Part shown: one piece after another, positions 1 through 7,767 of the stretch | How positions within the stretch are numbered: the stretch's first letter is position 1 | Layout: each line of letters starts with the position of its first letter | NCBI GenBank assembly: GCA_002401685.1 | Contig: NVTU01000001.1 | Coordinates: 34,672-98,671, forward strand | DNA: 64,000 nt | Direction of reading: 5' to 3' | DNA from: Kordiimonadales bacterium | Lineage (GTDB): Bacteria > Pseudomonadota > Alphaproteobacteria > Sphingomonadales > Kordiimonadaceae | Translations under genes and position numbers: made by a program | The notes under the pieces: model-generated | What the model was told of the DNA's origin: nothing | What the model saw: only the letters and a program-made list of their open reading frames with translations | The model's database searches: none

Positions 1-268
1 GTTTCGTGAGTAAAATTACCGCCACAACTGTACAAAAAAACACCGATTTCTCCTAAATATCTGACATCGTTAGAAATAAAGAACGATCAAGCATACGGAA
101 AATCTCCCTTTTCGATAACGCATAGTTGAACTCGGTTGTATTGGCGAAATCTGTACTTGCCTTATGATAAGCAAATCCGATGAATAGAATCGTGAAATCT
201 TATTTTTTCAATAGAAAAGCCACGCGATTCTTTAAAGATTATTATAGTTAACTAAAGAAAACTGTACC

Positions 269-1363
269 ATGTTCGATAAAGCAACTTCTTCAGCTACTCA
301 GACGTATTGGCAAAACCTCCAGGACCTCACGGTCGCCGGTGTCGGCTTTTCTGTGCCCGGTGATGCAATAGAAACTGCAGACCTCTTGGAACACATTGAC
401 ACTGTTTTTGGCACCCACTGCGCTAAGCGCGGCAAGATATATGCTGAAAAGCTAAACATCAGAAAACGACATTTCTGTCGAGACATGAATAAACAAAAAG
501 AAGGCCCACGCTCAGGGGACAGCAATCCTGAACTTTCGGCGCGCGCGCTGACAAGCGCGCTGGATAATGCCGGCCTAAAGCCGAATGATCTTGGCTATAT
601 CATCGCCCACACCGCTACGCCAGCTCGCCCAATACCCAACAATATGGCCTTCACGTGCGACATACTAAAATACACAGGCCCCTATATGGAACTGCGCCAA
701 GCCTGCACAGGTTTCGCCAATGCGCTTGTAATCGCCTACGGCATGCTCTCTCAGCCAGGCGCCAAGCCAATCGCAATTGTCGGTTCAGAAACGGGCTCCA
801 GCTATTTTGATCCTAAGCGACTTGCCGAAGACAGCGGCCAACTGGTCAATTTGGTTCAAATGGGCGATGCTGCGGCAGCCATTATTCTTAAGCCTGGCGA
901 TGAAGACGGGCTCGGCAAGCTTTCGCATGCTTTCTTCGGCCATATTGGCCTGGGACGTGAGCCGGGCTTTACCCTGATGGAAGGTGGCTCAGATGCGCCG
1001 TTCACCGACCTTGAAGTCATAGAGTTCGCGCACGAATTTGCGTCCGTCCGCACCAATGGCCCGGAGCTTTTCGTCGCCGGCATTCAAGCGGCCTTGCAGA
1101 TTGGCTGCGACCTAACAAAAATGGATCACATCATCCCGCACCAGGCCAACGGCAATATGGCAGAGCTGATGGCAGAACACCTAGGAATTGATGGCAGCCA
1201 TGTATACGTAAACGCGCACAGGCGCGGCAACACAGGCTCTGCGGCCATTTGGCTGGCGTTCGCAGAATTGCTGCCACTGCTCACATCCGGAGAAACTGTG
1301 ATCACGCTAGGCGCTGAAGCCACCAAATATCTATATGGCGGTTTTAAATATACCCATGGATAA
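269..1363 (+). CDS. FabH-like 3-oxoacyl-ACP synthase III family protein
   Basis: The 364-residue protein has the thiolase-fold layout of the KAS III family. The nucleophile motif ACTGFANAL places Cys at about residue 146, IIPHQANGNM supplies the catalytic His near 291, and RRGNTGSAA carries the Asn near 321, so all three catalytic residues are present. Such enzymes condense an acyl-CoA or acyl thioester with malonyl-ACP or a second acyl chain. It is slightly longer than housekeeping FabH (about 320 residues), with an N-terminal extension, and is followed by overlapping ABC exporter genes rather than fab genes. A specialised acyl-condensing role linked to export is therefore more likely than primary fatty-acid initiation; that part is inference. 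ATG 269 follows an AT-rich leader without a strong Shine-Dalgarno sequence. Confidence 0.85.
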   Translation: MFDKATSSATQTYWQNLQDLTVAGVGFSVPGDAIETADLLEHIDTVFGTHCAKRGKIYAEKLNIRKRHFCRDMNKQKEGPRSGDSNPELSARALTSALDNAGLKPNDLGYIIAHTATPARPIPNNMAFTCDILKYTGPYMELRQACTGFANALVIAYGMLSQPGAKPIAIVGSETGSSYFDPKRLAEDSGQLVNLVQMGDAAAAIILKPGDEDGLGKLSHAFFGHIGLGREPGFTLMEGGSDAPFTDLEVIEFAHEFASVRTNGPELFVAGIQAALQIGCDLTKMDHIIPHQANGNMAELMAEHLGIDGSHVYVNAHRRGNTGSAAIWLAFAELLPLLTSGETVITLGAEATKYLYGGFKYTHG

Positions 1364-2297
1364 TCGCCCGCGTATCTCTGTAGCTGGTTTAAAGAAATCC
1401 TATGACGGAATTTCGGCGGTATCAAATTTTGAGCTGAAGCTCGAAGCAGGCGAAATATTCGGCCTACTGGGTGCGAATGGCGGCGGTAAAACCACGACGC
1501 TACGTATGCTTGCGGGACTACTCGCGCCTGATAACGGCTCAGGGAATGTGTTAGGGCACGACCTGTTCATCGAAGACAAAAAATCCTTCGAGATCATGCG
1601 ACACAGCACAGGCTACATGGCGCAAAAACATGCGCTCTACACAGCACTGACGGTAGCTGAAAACCTGAAGTTCCGGGCAGATATATACGGTGTTTCAAAC
1701 CCCTCAAATGCGGTTATCTCAACTCTTGAAAAATTCGACCTAATGGCCCTCGCCGACAAACGGGTAGGAACACTTTCCGGCGGCTGGGCCCGACGGCTAC
1801 AATTAGCCGCAGCCTTAATACACGACCCTAAATTACTGCTCCTTGATGAACCTACGGCGGGGCTGGATGCGCGCGCTAAGGCAGCGGTTTGGCATGATAT
1901 TACTTCGCTCGCCGCTGCAGGTACAGCGATTGTGGTGTCAACGCACGACCTGAGCGAAGCAAAACGAACGACCCGCTCCAGCTTCCTTCAGAACGGGTAT
2001 ATAGTAGCCAGTGGCTCCGCACACGACATCATCCGACAGGCCAATGTGACCCGACTATCGCTGACAGGGGACGGCGTCGAAAAACATCTGTTATCCCTCA
2101 AGAAAATACGAGGTGTATACGGTGTCTTCCCTGAACCCGCCGGTGTCAGTCTTACACTTCATTCCGACGAATTATCTGCGATCACAGCTTTGGCCCGCGA
2201 AAATGCTTTATCTCTAAAGATCCATACAGCAACACTTGAAGATGCCGCCTTGTTACTGGGAAACCCTGAAAATAATGCCGAGGCAGACAATGTTTAG
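1356..2297 (+). CDS. ABC transporter ATP-binding protein (ABC-2 exporter type)
   Basis: This is a cytoplasmic ATPase subunit of an ABC-2 exporter. The Walker A is GANGGGKTT, the signature is LSGGW, the Walker B runs LLLLDEPTAGLD, and the switch His lies in STHDLSEA. The ORF track starts at ATG 1335, but the second ATG at 1356 is preferred because it overlaps the preceding ketosynthase stop by 8 bp. The 3' end likewise overlaps the permease by 8 bp, so the three genes look translationally coupled. The about 313-residue length includes a C-terminal extension typical of this exporter class. The substrate cannot be read from the sequence; a lipid or acylated product of the upstream ketosynthase is a guess. 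Confidence 0.88.
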   Translation: MDNRPRISVAGLKKSYDGISAVSNFELKLEAGEIFGLLGANGGGKTTTLRMLAGLLAPDNGSGNVLGHDLFIEDKKSFEIMRHSTGYMAQKHALYTALTVAENLKFRADIYGVSNPSNAVISTLEKFDLMALADKRVGTLSGGWARRLQLAAALIHDPKLLLLDEPTAGLDARAKAAVWHDITSLAAAGTAIVVSTHDLSEAKRTTRSSFLQNGYIVASGSAHDIIRQANVTRLSLTGDGVEKHLLSLKKIRGVYGVFPEPAGVSLTLHSDELSAITALARENALSLKIHTATLEDAALLLGNPENNAEADNV

Positions 2298-3393
2298 TAC
2301 GGCTAGCGTGAAACGCATTTTAGCGATAGCCCGCATCGAAATGCTGCAGTTGATGCGGGAACGCACGACCTTCTCGTTGATTGTCATTATACCCGCTTTG
2401 CAACTTATTCTTTTTGGGTATGCCATAAACCTTGACCCCAAAGAGGTCACGCTCGCCATTGCGGGCACCAAGCCCGGCCTTTATGACCGCGTCACCGAAA
2501 TCGCAGAAAAAACCACTTACTTCAAAACACCGACCGAATTGCTGCCGCAAGGCCAAGCAGCCGAACAGGTACGTACAGGCAAAGCGCTTATCGGCATTGA
2601 ACTGCCAGAAGAAGGGGACTTCGATGATTTTGATAAAGAGAGTAAGCCGCTTACGCTCTATATTGATGCGTCCGACAGCATCGCTGTAGCCGCCGCTGCA
2701 GCAGCGCTCGAAAACGGCTATATGCGCCAACTGGCCTCTATGCAGGAAACGCCAATAACCACCGAAGTGCACTGGCTCTTCAATCCAGAGCGCCGAACCG
2801 CTTGGACGATTGTGCCTGGCCTCATTGGTGCGGTGGTGATGATTTCCATGCTCATGTTAGGCGCCTTAAGTTTGGTCAGCGAGCGCGAACGCGGCACGTG
2901 GGAAACCTTGCTCACCACGCCCGTTAGGAATATTGAGGCCTTACTAGGCAAGCTAACGCCTTGCGCAATCCTGTCCCTCGTACAGGCGGGCATTGTTATG
3001 GTCGCGGCGTCGCTGCTTTTCGGTGTGCCCATGACCGGGTCCTTGGGCCTGCTATTCGTCGTGATACCGTTATTCGCAACTGCGCATTTAATGCTCGGCT
3101 TTGCTTTCTCGGCTTTCGCCAAAACACAGCTGCAAGCCGTGCAAGGCGCGGTCGCCTTTTACCTGCCCTCCATGCTGCTATCGGGTTTCATGTTCCCCTA
3201 TCAAGGCATGCCCACTTGGGCCCAGATTTTTGCTGAGGTCATTCCTCTAACGCACTTTGTCCGCATCGCGCGCGGATTGTTGCTTCGGGGTCAATCGCTT
3301 GCCGAGATGTGGCCAGACCTTCTCGCAATCGTGCTTTTCCTGCTAATTGCCATGACATTAGCGCTCGGCGCATACCGGAAAAACTTGGATTAG
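2290..3393 (+). CDS. ABC-2 type transporter permease
   Basis: The 367-residue membrane protein has one N-terminal transmembrane helix (FSLIVIIPALQLILFGYAI), a roughly 150-residue extracytoplasmic domain, then about five hydrophobic helices. This is the layout of the YhbS/YhhJ-like ABC-2 permeases. The motif SERERGTWETLLTTPV after the second helix is the conserved amphipathic coupling element of this family. The listed ORF begins at 2236, inside the ATPase gene. ATG 2290 is chosen because the membrane-protein similarity starts there and it gives an 8-bp overlap with the ATPase stop. It should form the exporter with the preceding ATPase. Confidence 0.87.
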   Translation: MFSTASVKRILAIARIEMLQLMRERTTFSLIVIIPALQLILFGYAINLDPKEVTLAIAGTKPGLYDRVTEIAEKTTYFKTPTELLPQGQAAEQVRTGKALIGIELPEEGDFDDFDKESKPLTLYIDASDSIAVAAAAAALENGYMRQLASMQETPITTEVHWLFNPERRTAWTIVPGLIGAVVMISMLMLGALSLVSERERGTWETLLTTPVRNIEALLGKLTPCAILSLVQAGIVMVAASLLFGVPMTGSLGLLFVVIPLFATAHLMLGFAFSAFAKTQLQAVQGAVAFYLPSMLLSGFMFPYQGMPTWAQIFAEVIPLTHFVRIARGLLLRGQSLAEMWPDLLAIVLFLLIAMTLALGAYRKNLD

Positions 3394-3520
3394 CATCACA
3401 GCATTACTGCAGTGTTTTCCATCTTTATCAACTTTTCCGAATTCAATCGCACGAAACGGAACGCCGCTAAACCGCTGCTCCGATAAAACTGGCCTCACAC
3501 CGCAGTTAAGGATCCAGTTG

Positions 3521-4237
3521 ATGAAAAATTTCCTATTGATACACGGCAGTTGGCACGGCGCATGGTGCTGGCACAAAATATTCCCGCGCCTTGAAGCCGA
3601 AGGTCATAATGTAATTGTACCTGACCTGCCCGGCCGGGGCCGCGCACCCGCAAAAACATATGCAGTTAGTCTCGACCGCATGGTGAGGGCCGTTGAAGCC
3701 GCGTTGCCAAAGGCCGGGAAAACCACCATCGTCGTTCATAGCCGGTACGGCATTGTTGCGTCGATGCTGGCAGAGCGTGTACCCGAAAAAATTGAGCAAA
3801 CCATTTACCTCGCATCCTTCATGCTGCCATCGGGCAAACGCGTGTTGGACTATATGCCGGACCGAGGCTCAAAACTTATCGGCCACGTTGAAATCAACAA
3901 GCTTGCCTTATGGGACTTGCTGCATCCTCGCATTTACCGCGAAGCGCTGTACGCAGATTGCAGCGAAGAAGATGTTGCCATGGCTCGCTTGCTGCTGGGC
4001 CGGGAGCCCGCGCGCCCGGCACTCACCCGCCTTAAATTAACTGATGATAACTTTGGCCGCGTGCCGCGCGCCTATATCCGGCTAACCGAGGACTATGCAG
4101 TTTCACTAAACCTACAGGACCAATTGCTGAATTTAACCAGCGTAGACCGGATTGAAAGCATAAAATCGAGCCATTCGGCATATTTTTCCAAGCCAGATGA
4201 GCTAACTCGCACTATCCTTAAATTGGCAGGAGACTGA
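3521..4237 (+). CDS. alpha/beta hydrolase with atypical nucleophile elbow
   Basis: The 238-residue protein resembles the small alpha/beta hydrolases of the methylesterase/hydroxynitrile-lyase-like group. It starts LLIHGSWHGAWCW (oxyanion HG motif) and ends with HSAYFSKPDEL, matching the catalytic His segment of that group. The expected nucleophile elbow GHSxGG is replaced by VVHSRYG: the Ser is present, but the small residues two positions before and after it are Val and Tyr. This may alter or abolish esterase activity. ATG 3521 is preceded by an in-frame TTG at 3518, and ATG is chosen. It lies 2 bp before the ada start, so it may be co-transcribed with the alkylation-repair genes. Substrate unknown. 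Confidence 0.8.
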   Translation: MKNFLLIHGSWHGAWCWHKIFPRLEAEGHNVIVPDLPGRGRAPAKTYAVSLDRMVRAVEAALPKAGKTTIVVHSRYGIVASMLAERVPEKIEQTIYLASFMLPSGKRVLDYMPDRGSKLIGHVEINKLALWDLLHPRIYREALYADCSEEDVAMARLLLGREPARPALTRLKLTDDNFGRVPRAYIRLTEDYAVSLNLQDQLLNLTSVDRIESIKSSHSAYFSKPDELTRTILKLAGD

Positions 4238-4239
4238 AG

Positions 4240-5328
4240 ATGATGACCCCATCAGATACACACCTTAGTGGTACCACCCTCTACGCTGACGAGGCTGCAC
4301 GCTGGAAAGCCATGCGCAGCCGCGATGCAGGCGCAAACGGTAGCTTTTATTTCGCCGTCTTGACCACAGGTGTTTATTGTCTGCCGTCCTGCGCTGCCCG
4401 CCCCCCTCTTCGCGAAAACATCAGCTTCTATGATACCCCGGCGGAGGCTGAAAAAGCAGGCTATCGCCCGTGTAAACGATGCAAACCCTTATTGCCGCCC
4501 CTTGCTGAACGTCACGCCCTTGTGGCTGCAGCAGCCTGCAAACAAATCGACGAAGCTGAAGAAGAACCTAGCCTGAAGGTCTTGGCAGACGCTGCGGACA
4601 TGAGCCCCCACTATTTCAACCGCCTTTTTAAGAAAGCTATTGGCGTAACACCTAAACAATACGCACTGGCCCGGCGGTCAGAAAAAATGAAACAAAAGCT
4701 GCAAAGCGGTGACGCCGTAACCGATGCCATCTATTCAGCGGGCTATGGCACCGCCAGCCGATTTTACGAGACTGCCGAAAGCCGCATGGGCATGACAGCC
4801 AGCAACTACAAAGCAGGTGGGCAAGGCGCGAAAATCTGTTATGCCACCGGTGTATCATGGCTCGGCCCAGTACTTATCGCGGCCACAGAAAAAGGTATCT
4901 GTTCAATACTCTTTGGCAATGATGACGCCGGGCTGGTTGCTGACCTGCGCACTCGTTTCGACAAAGCGACGTTGGAGCCTGCAGAACCCGGTTCTGATTT
5001 CGACAGATGGCTTGTGCAAACACTCGCTTTCATCGAACAGCCAAGCCACGGCCTAGACCTGCCGCTTGATGTGCAAGGCACCGCCTTTCAGGAACAGGTA
5101 TGGCGCGCACTCAAGGAGATTCCAGCAGGCGAAACAGCATCCTACACCGAGGTTGCGGCTAGGATTGGCAACCCCAAATCCCACCGTGCCGTTGCCAAAG
5201 CCTGCGGAGCCAACCCCGCGGCTATCGCCATTCCCTGCCACCGCGTGGTGCGAGCAGACGGCGGTTTAAGTGGCTACCGTTGGGGTGTAGAGCGCAAACG
5301 CAAACTGCTCGCGCGGGAACGCTCATGA
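4240..5328 (+). CDS. ada: bifunctional regulator / O6-methylguanine-DNA methyltransferase Ada
   Basis: Ada is a DNA-repair protein and positive regulator of the adaptive response. The N-terminal zinc/methylphosphotriester domain has TTGVYCLPSCAARP followed by RPCKRCKP, giving the four zinc-ligand cysteines. An AraC-type helix-turn-helix follows (LADAADMSPHYFNRLFKK). The C-terminal MGMT domain carries the PCHR active-site Cys (AIPCHRVVRADGGLSGY). At 362 residues it matches full-length E. coli-type Ada. A GGAG ribosome-binding site lies 8 bp before ATG 4240. Its stop overlaps the next ATG (ATGA), coupling it to a 2OG-Fe(II) oxygenase, and alkB converges from the other strand, so this is an alkylation-damage locus. 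Confidence 0.96.
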   Translation: MMTPSDTHLSGTTLYADEAARWKAMRSRDAGANGSFYFAVLTTGVYCLPSCAARPPLRENISFYDTPAEAEKAGYRPCKRCKPLLPPLAERHALVAAAACKQIDEAEEEPSLKVLADAADMSPHYFNRLFKKAIGVTPKQYALARRSEKMKQKLQSGDAVTDAIYSAGYGTASRFYETAESRMGMTASNYKAGGQGAKICYATGVSWLGPVLIAATEKGICSILFGNDDAGLVADLRTRFDKATLEPAEPGSDFDRWLVQTLAFIEQPSHGLDLPLDVQGTAFQEQVWRALKEIPAGETASYTEVAARIGNPKSHRAVAKACGANPAAIAIPCHRVVRADGGLSGYRWGVERKRKLLARERS

Positions 5329-6050
5329 ACCCGCTCACAGCAATAGAAAGAACCCCTAGCGTCCAGAAGCTTGATTGGGCGCGTATTGAGCAAGACCTCA
5401 ATAGCAAAGGCTTTGCCCTCACCGGCCCCCTGCTTTCAACCAGGGAATGCGCGGCCTTGATCGCTGAGTATGACAATCTCGATATATACCGTAGCCGCGT
5501 GGTGATGGCACGGCACAATTTCGGTCGCGGCGAGTATCAATATTACGATTACCCCCTGCCCGGGCTTATCGCAAACCTCCGTGTCTCATTGTACTCAAAG
5601 CTAGTCCCCCTTGCTACCCGTTGGGCCAAGACAATGAAGCAGGAAAGACCTTTCCCTGACACCCTGAAAGCTTACACTGAGGTATGCCACGAGGCAGGCC
5701 AAACGCGTCCTACACCGCTGATTTTGAAGTACGTCGCAGGCGACTATAACTGCCTGCATCAGGACCTATACGGTGAGCATGTGTTCCCGCTACAAGTCGC
5801 GATTCTCCTCAATGAACCAGGTGAAGACTTCGAAGGCGGCGAGTTTGTGATCACAGAGCAGCGCCCCCGCATGCAGTCCCGCCCACATGTAGTCGCGCCA
5901 AAACAGGGTGAAGGCGTCATCTTCGGCGTGAACGAACGGCCCGTACAAGGCGTACGCGGCACCTACCGAACGAAATTACGTCACGGAGTAAGTGAAGTCC
6001 TTTCTGGAAAGCGCCACACTCTCGGCATCATCTTCCACGACGCCAGCTAA
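5325..6050 (+). CDS. 2OG-Fe(II) oxygenase (prolyl-4-hydroxylase-like), coupled to ada
   Basis: The 241-residue protein carries a complete Fe(II)/2-oxoglutarate site: HQD in NCLHQDLYGEHVFP (about residue 145), a distal His in KLRHGVSEV, and an Arg in GKRHTLGIIFHD for 2-oxoglutarate. It is a predicted dioxygenase of the prolyl-4-hydroxylase superfamily. Its sequence is clearly different from AlkB, which lies next door. ATG 5325 overlaps the ada stop by ATGA, so the longer ORF start at 5280, inside ada, is rejected. The tight coupling suggests a role in handling alkylated substrates, but no substrate is shown by the sequence. Confidence 0.88.
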   Translation: MNPLTAIERTPSVQKLDWARIEQDLNSKGFALTGPLLSTRECAALIAEYDNLDIYRSRVVMARHNFGRGEYQYYDYPLPGLIANLRVSLYSKLVPLATRWAKTMKQERPFPDTLKAYTEVCHEAGQTRPTPLILKYVAGDYNCLHQDLYGEHVFPLQVAILLNEPGEDFEGGEFVITEQRPRMQSRPHVVAPKQGEGVIFGVNERPVQGVRGTYRTKLRHGVSEVLSGKRHTLGIIFHDAS

Positions 6051-6102
6051 TCTTGGGAGCTAACTGCTCAGCCCATATGCCGGCCTTAGCAAACAGCAGG
6101 CA

Positions 6103-6741
6103 TCAGGGTCGCGCTCGGCGGAATGTCAGGTTATAGCGGTAACACCCGGTTTCGGGGTGGTCACCGGTTTCCAGCTTTTTAATACCGTGGAAAAAGCGGC
6201 GTGCCTTGCCGCCGAGCACGAATACATCGCCGTGCATAAGCCGGATCAACTTTGGCTTGCCGCCGCGCTTGTCACCGTACAACTGGTAGGTGGCAGGTAC
6301 GCCGAGCGACACCGAGACAATAGGCCAACGCATATCGCATTCATCCGCATCTTGGTGTGGGCTTAAGCTGGTGCCGGGTGCATACTGGTTTATCAGGCAG
6401 GCATCTGGCTCAAACCCGGAAAACCCGGCCCGCGCCGCTGTTTCCGCTGCAAATACCTTAAACAGTTCAGGCATTACAGGCCACTGTTCGCCGCTTTCAG
6501 GATCTGAGGGCGAATAGCGATAGCCACGCCTATCCGACACCCAGCCAAGCGGCCCGCAATTACTCATCGCTACTGACATGCGGTGACCCCCGGGGGTGGT
6601 CAGGTGCCTAAGCGGTGCGCGTTCAAGCACGGTTTTGATTTTGCGCAACAGTGCCGTGCCGTCAGCAAGCCCAGGGAACAGCACTGCGCCGTCCCCGTAA
6701 TCCTCGCGTTCAGGCCGTAGTGCTGCGAATAGATCTTCCAC
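6103..6741 (-). CDS. alkB: DNA oxidative demethylase AlkB
   Basis: AlkB is the 2OG-Fe(II) dioxygenase that reverses 1-methyladenine and 3-methylcytosine lesions. The 212-residue protein contains HQDADE (HxD iron ligands), the distal His in RFFHGIKKL, and the diagnostic RYNLTFRRA (RxNxTFR) 2-oxoglutarate motif. It also has NQYAPGTSLSPHQD and the core MHGDVFVLGG. The length equals typical AlkB. The start is GTG 6741, supported by GGAGG about 9 bp upstream on this strand. It converges with the ada-oxygenase pair; the 52-bp spacer shows no obvious strong terminator. Confidence 0.95.
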   Translation of the reverse strand: MEDLFAALRPEREDYGDGAVLFPGLADGTALLRKIKTVLERAPLRHLTTPGGHRMSVAMSNCGPLGWVSDRRGYRYSPSDPESGEQWPVMPELFKVFAAETAARAGFSGFEPDACLINQYAPGTSLSPHQDADECDMRWPIVSVSLGVPATYQLYGDKRGGKPKLIRLMHGDVFVLGGKARRFFHGIKKLETGDHPETGCYRYNLTFRRARP

Positions 6742-6744
6742 CGA

Positions 6745-7139
6745 ATTTTACCTCCACAATATCATAGCTTCTCTACCGGACGGCATATTGGCTGTCCAAC
6801 CAAAGCTGCCCTCGTTCAGCATTTCAATGCCGACAGCAATCACGGGGCGATTTTTTCATCATGCGTTACGCCGCCATCGAGTTTGCCCAGCGTAAAAGCA
6901 GGCCCTATTGAGGCACGCCCCCATTGCCGATCTGAGCCTTCATTTAAAAAACAAGCCTATTTTAAATATAACTCTGGAAGCTTATGCCAAATATCGCCAT
7001 AAGTAATCGGCGCGGGAGGGCGCTACTGGAAAGCGTAACATATAAGCCTCAACAAGGCAGCTGCCCTAAACTTTGGCTTACATTCCCGTGCGTTGTAAAA
7101 AGCGTTACTAAGGCCGTCAGCCTTACAGGGAACATACGA
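6745..7139. other. intergenic region between alkB and the PepSY gene
   Basis: About 395 bp separate two divergent genes. Apart from the possible gene remnant near alkB, it is AT-rich near 6945-6980 and has an open frame (6984 onward) that is only the untranslated lead-in of the PepSY ORF. No convincing promoter consensus, repeat or RNA gene is visible. Confidence 0.5.
6748..6944 (-). pseudogene. possible gene remnant upstream of alkB
   Basis: On the minus strand an open stretch reading NEGSDRQWGRASIGPAF ends at a TGA. A one-base shift continues as VIAVGIEMLNEGSFGW up to a TAA that sits in the alkB ribosome-binding region. The continuous protein-like sequence across a single frameshift suggests the decayed 3' end of a gene of about 65 codons. 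I do not recognise the family, and chance remains possible. Confidence 0.25.
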
Positions 7140-7667
7140 ATGAAAACTCAGGTTTTACTGAGAAAGATACACCACTGGGGATCAATTTTCATCGCGGTAC
7201 CGCTCGCGATCATGATTGGTGCGGGCGTCCTGTTGATGCTCAAAAAGCAATTCGACTGGATCCAACCGCCAAGCCAAAAGGGCGTTGAGCGTACAGGCAT
7301 CCCAAACCGCACAATGGCAGAGCTGTTCGCAGCGGCCAAAGCCGTTCCTGAAGCAGGCATTGATAACTGGGCAGACCTTGACCGAGTTGATGTAAAAGCG
7401 GGCAAAGGCATCATCAAATTCATGTCGGCTTCCAATTGGGAAGTACAGGTAGATACGGAAACCGCAGAAGTGCTGCAGGTTGCCTTCCGCCGCTCAGATA
7501 TCATCGAGAAAATTCACGACGGCAGTTATTTTGCCGATTGGGCCAAGCTGGGGCTATTCTTGCCAGCGGGCATATTGCTATTCATATTGTGGATGACCGG
7601 CATCTATATGTTCTTCTATCCAATGTATAAAAGACGCAAACGCACGAAATCTAAGCGCGCTAGATAA
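7140..7667 (+). CDS. PepSY domain-containing inner-membrane protein
   Basis: The 175-residue protein begins with RKIHHWGSIFIAVPLAIMIG, the first transmembrane helix of PepSY-associated membrane proteins. It has a periplasmic PepSY-like segment in the middle (VQVDTETAEVLQVAFRRSD) and a second helix near the C-terminus (GLFLPAGILLFILWMTGIYM) followed by a basic tail. Related proteins act in iron or redox processes, but a small single-PepSY form such as this has no defined reaction. The ORF track begins at 6984. ATG 7140 is preferred because it has an AGGGA element upstream and begins directly at the conserved region. Confidence 0.85.
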   Translation: MKTQVLLRKIHHWGSIFIAVPLAIMIGAGVLLMLKKQFDWIQPPSQKGVERTGIPNRTMAELFAAAKAVPEAGIDNWADLDRVDVKAGKGIIKFMSASNWEVQVDTETAEVLQVAFRRSDIIEKIHDGSYFADWAKLGLFLPAGILLFILWMTGIYMFFYPMYKRRKRTKSKRAR

Positions 7668-7767
7668 GCGCTCAGCACGACACGAACGAAGACGAAATTT
7701 TAAGGACGATACAAACACAGGTACCACTACAGAAACATTTAACTTGGGAATAATGGGGAGGGGCTTC

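Noticed and set aside
2320-2772. 150-codon minus-strand ORF opposite the ABC permease
   Set aside because: It is antisense to a clear membrane protein and lacks a plausible start region.
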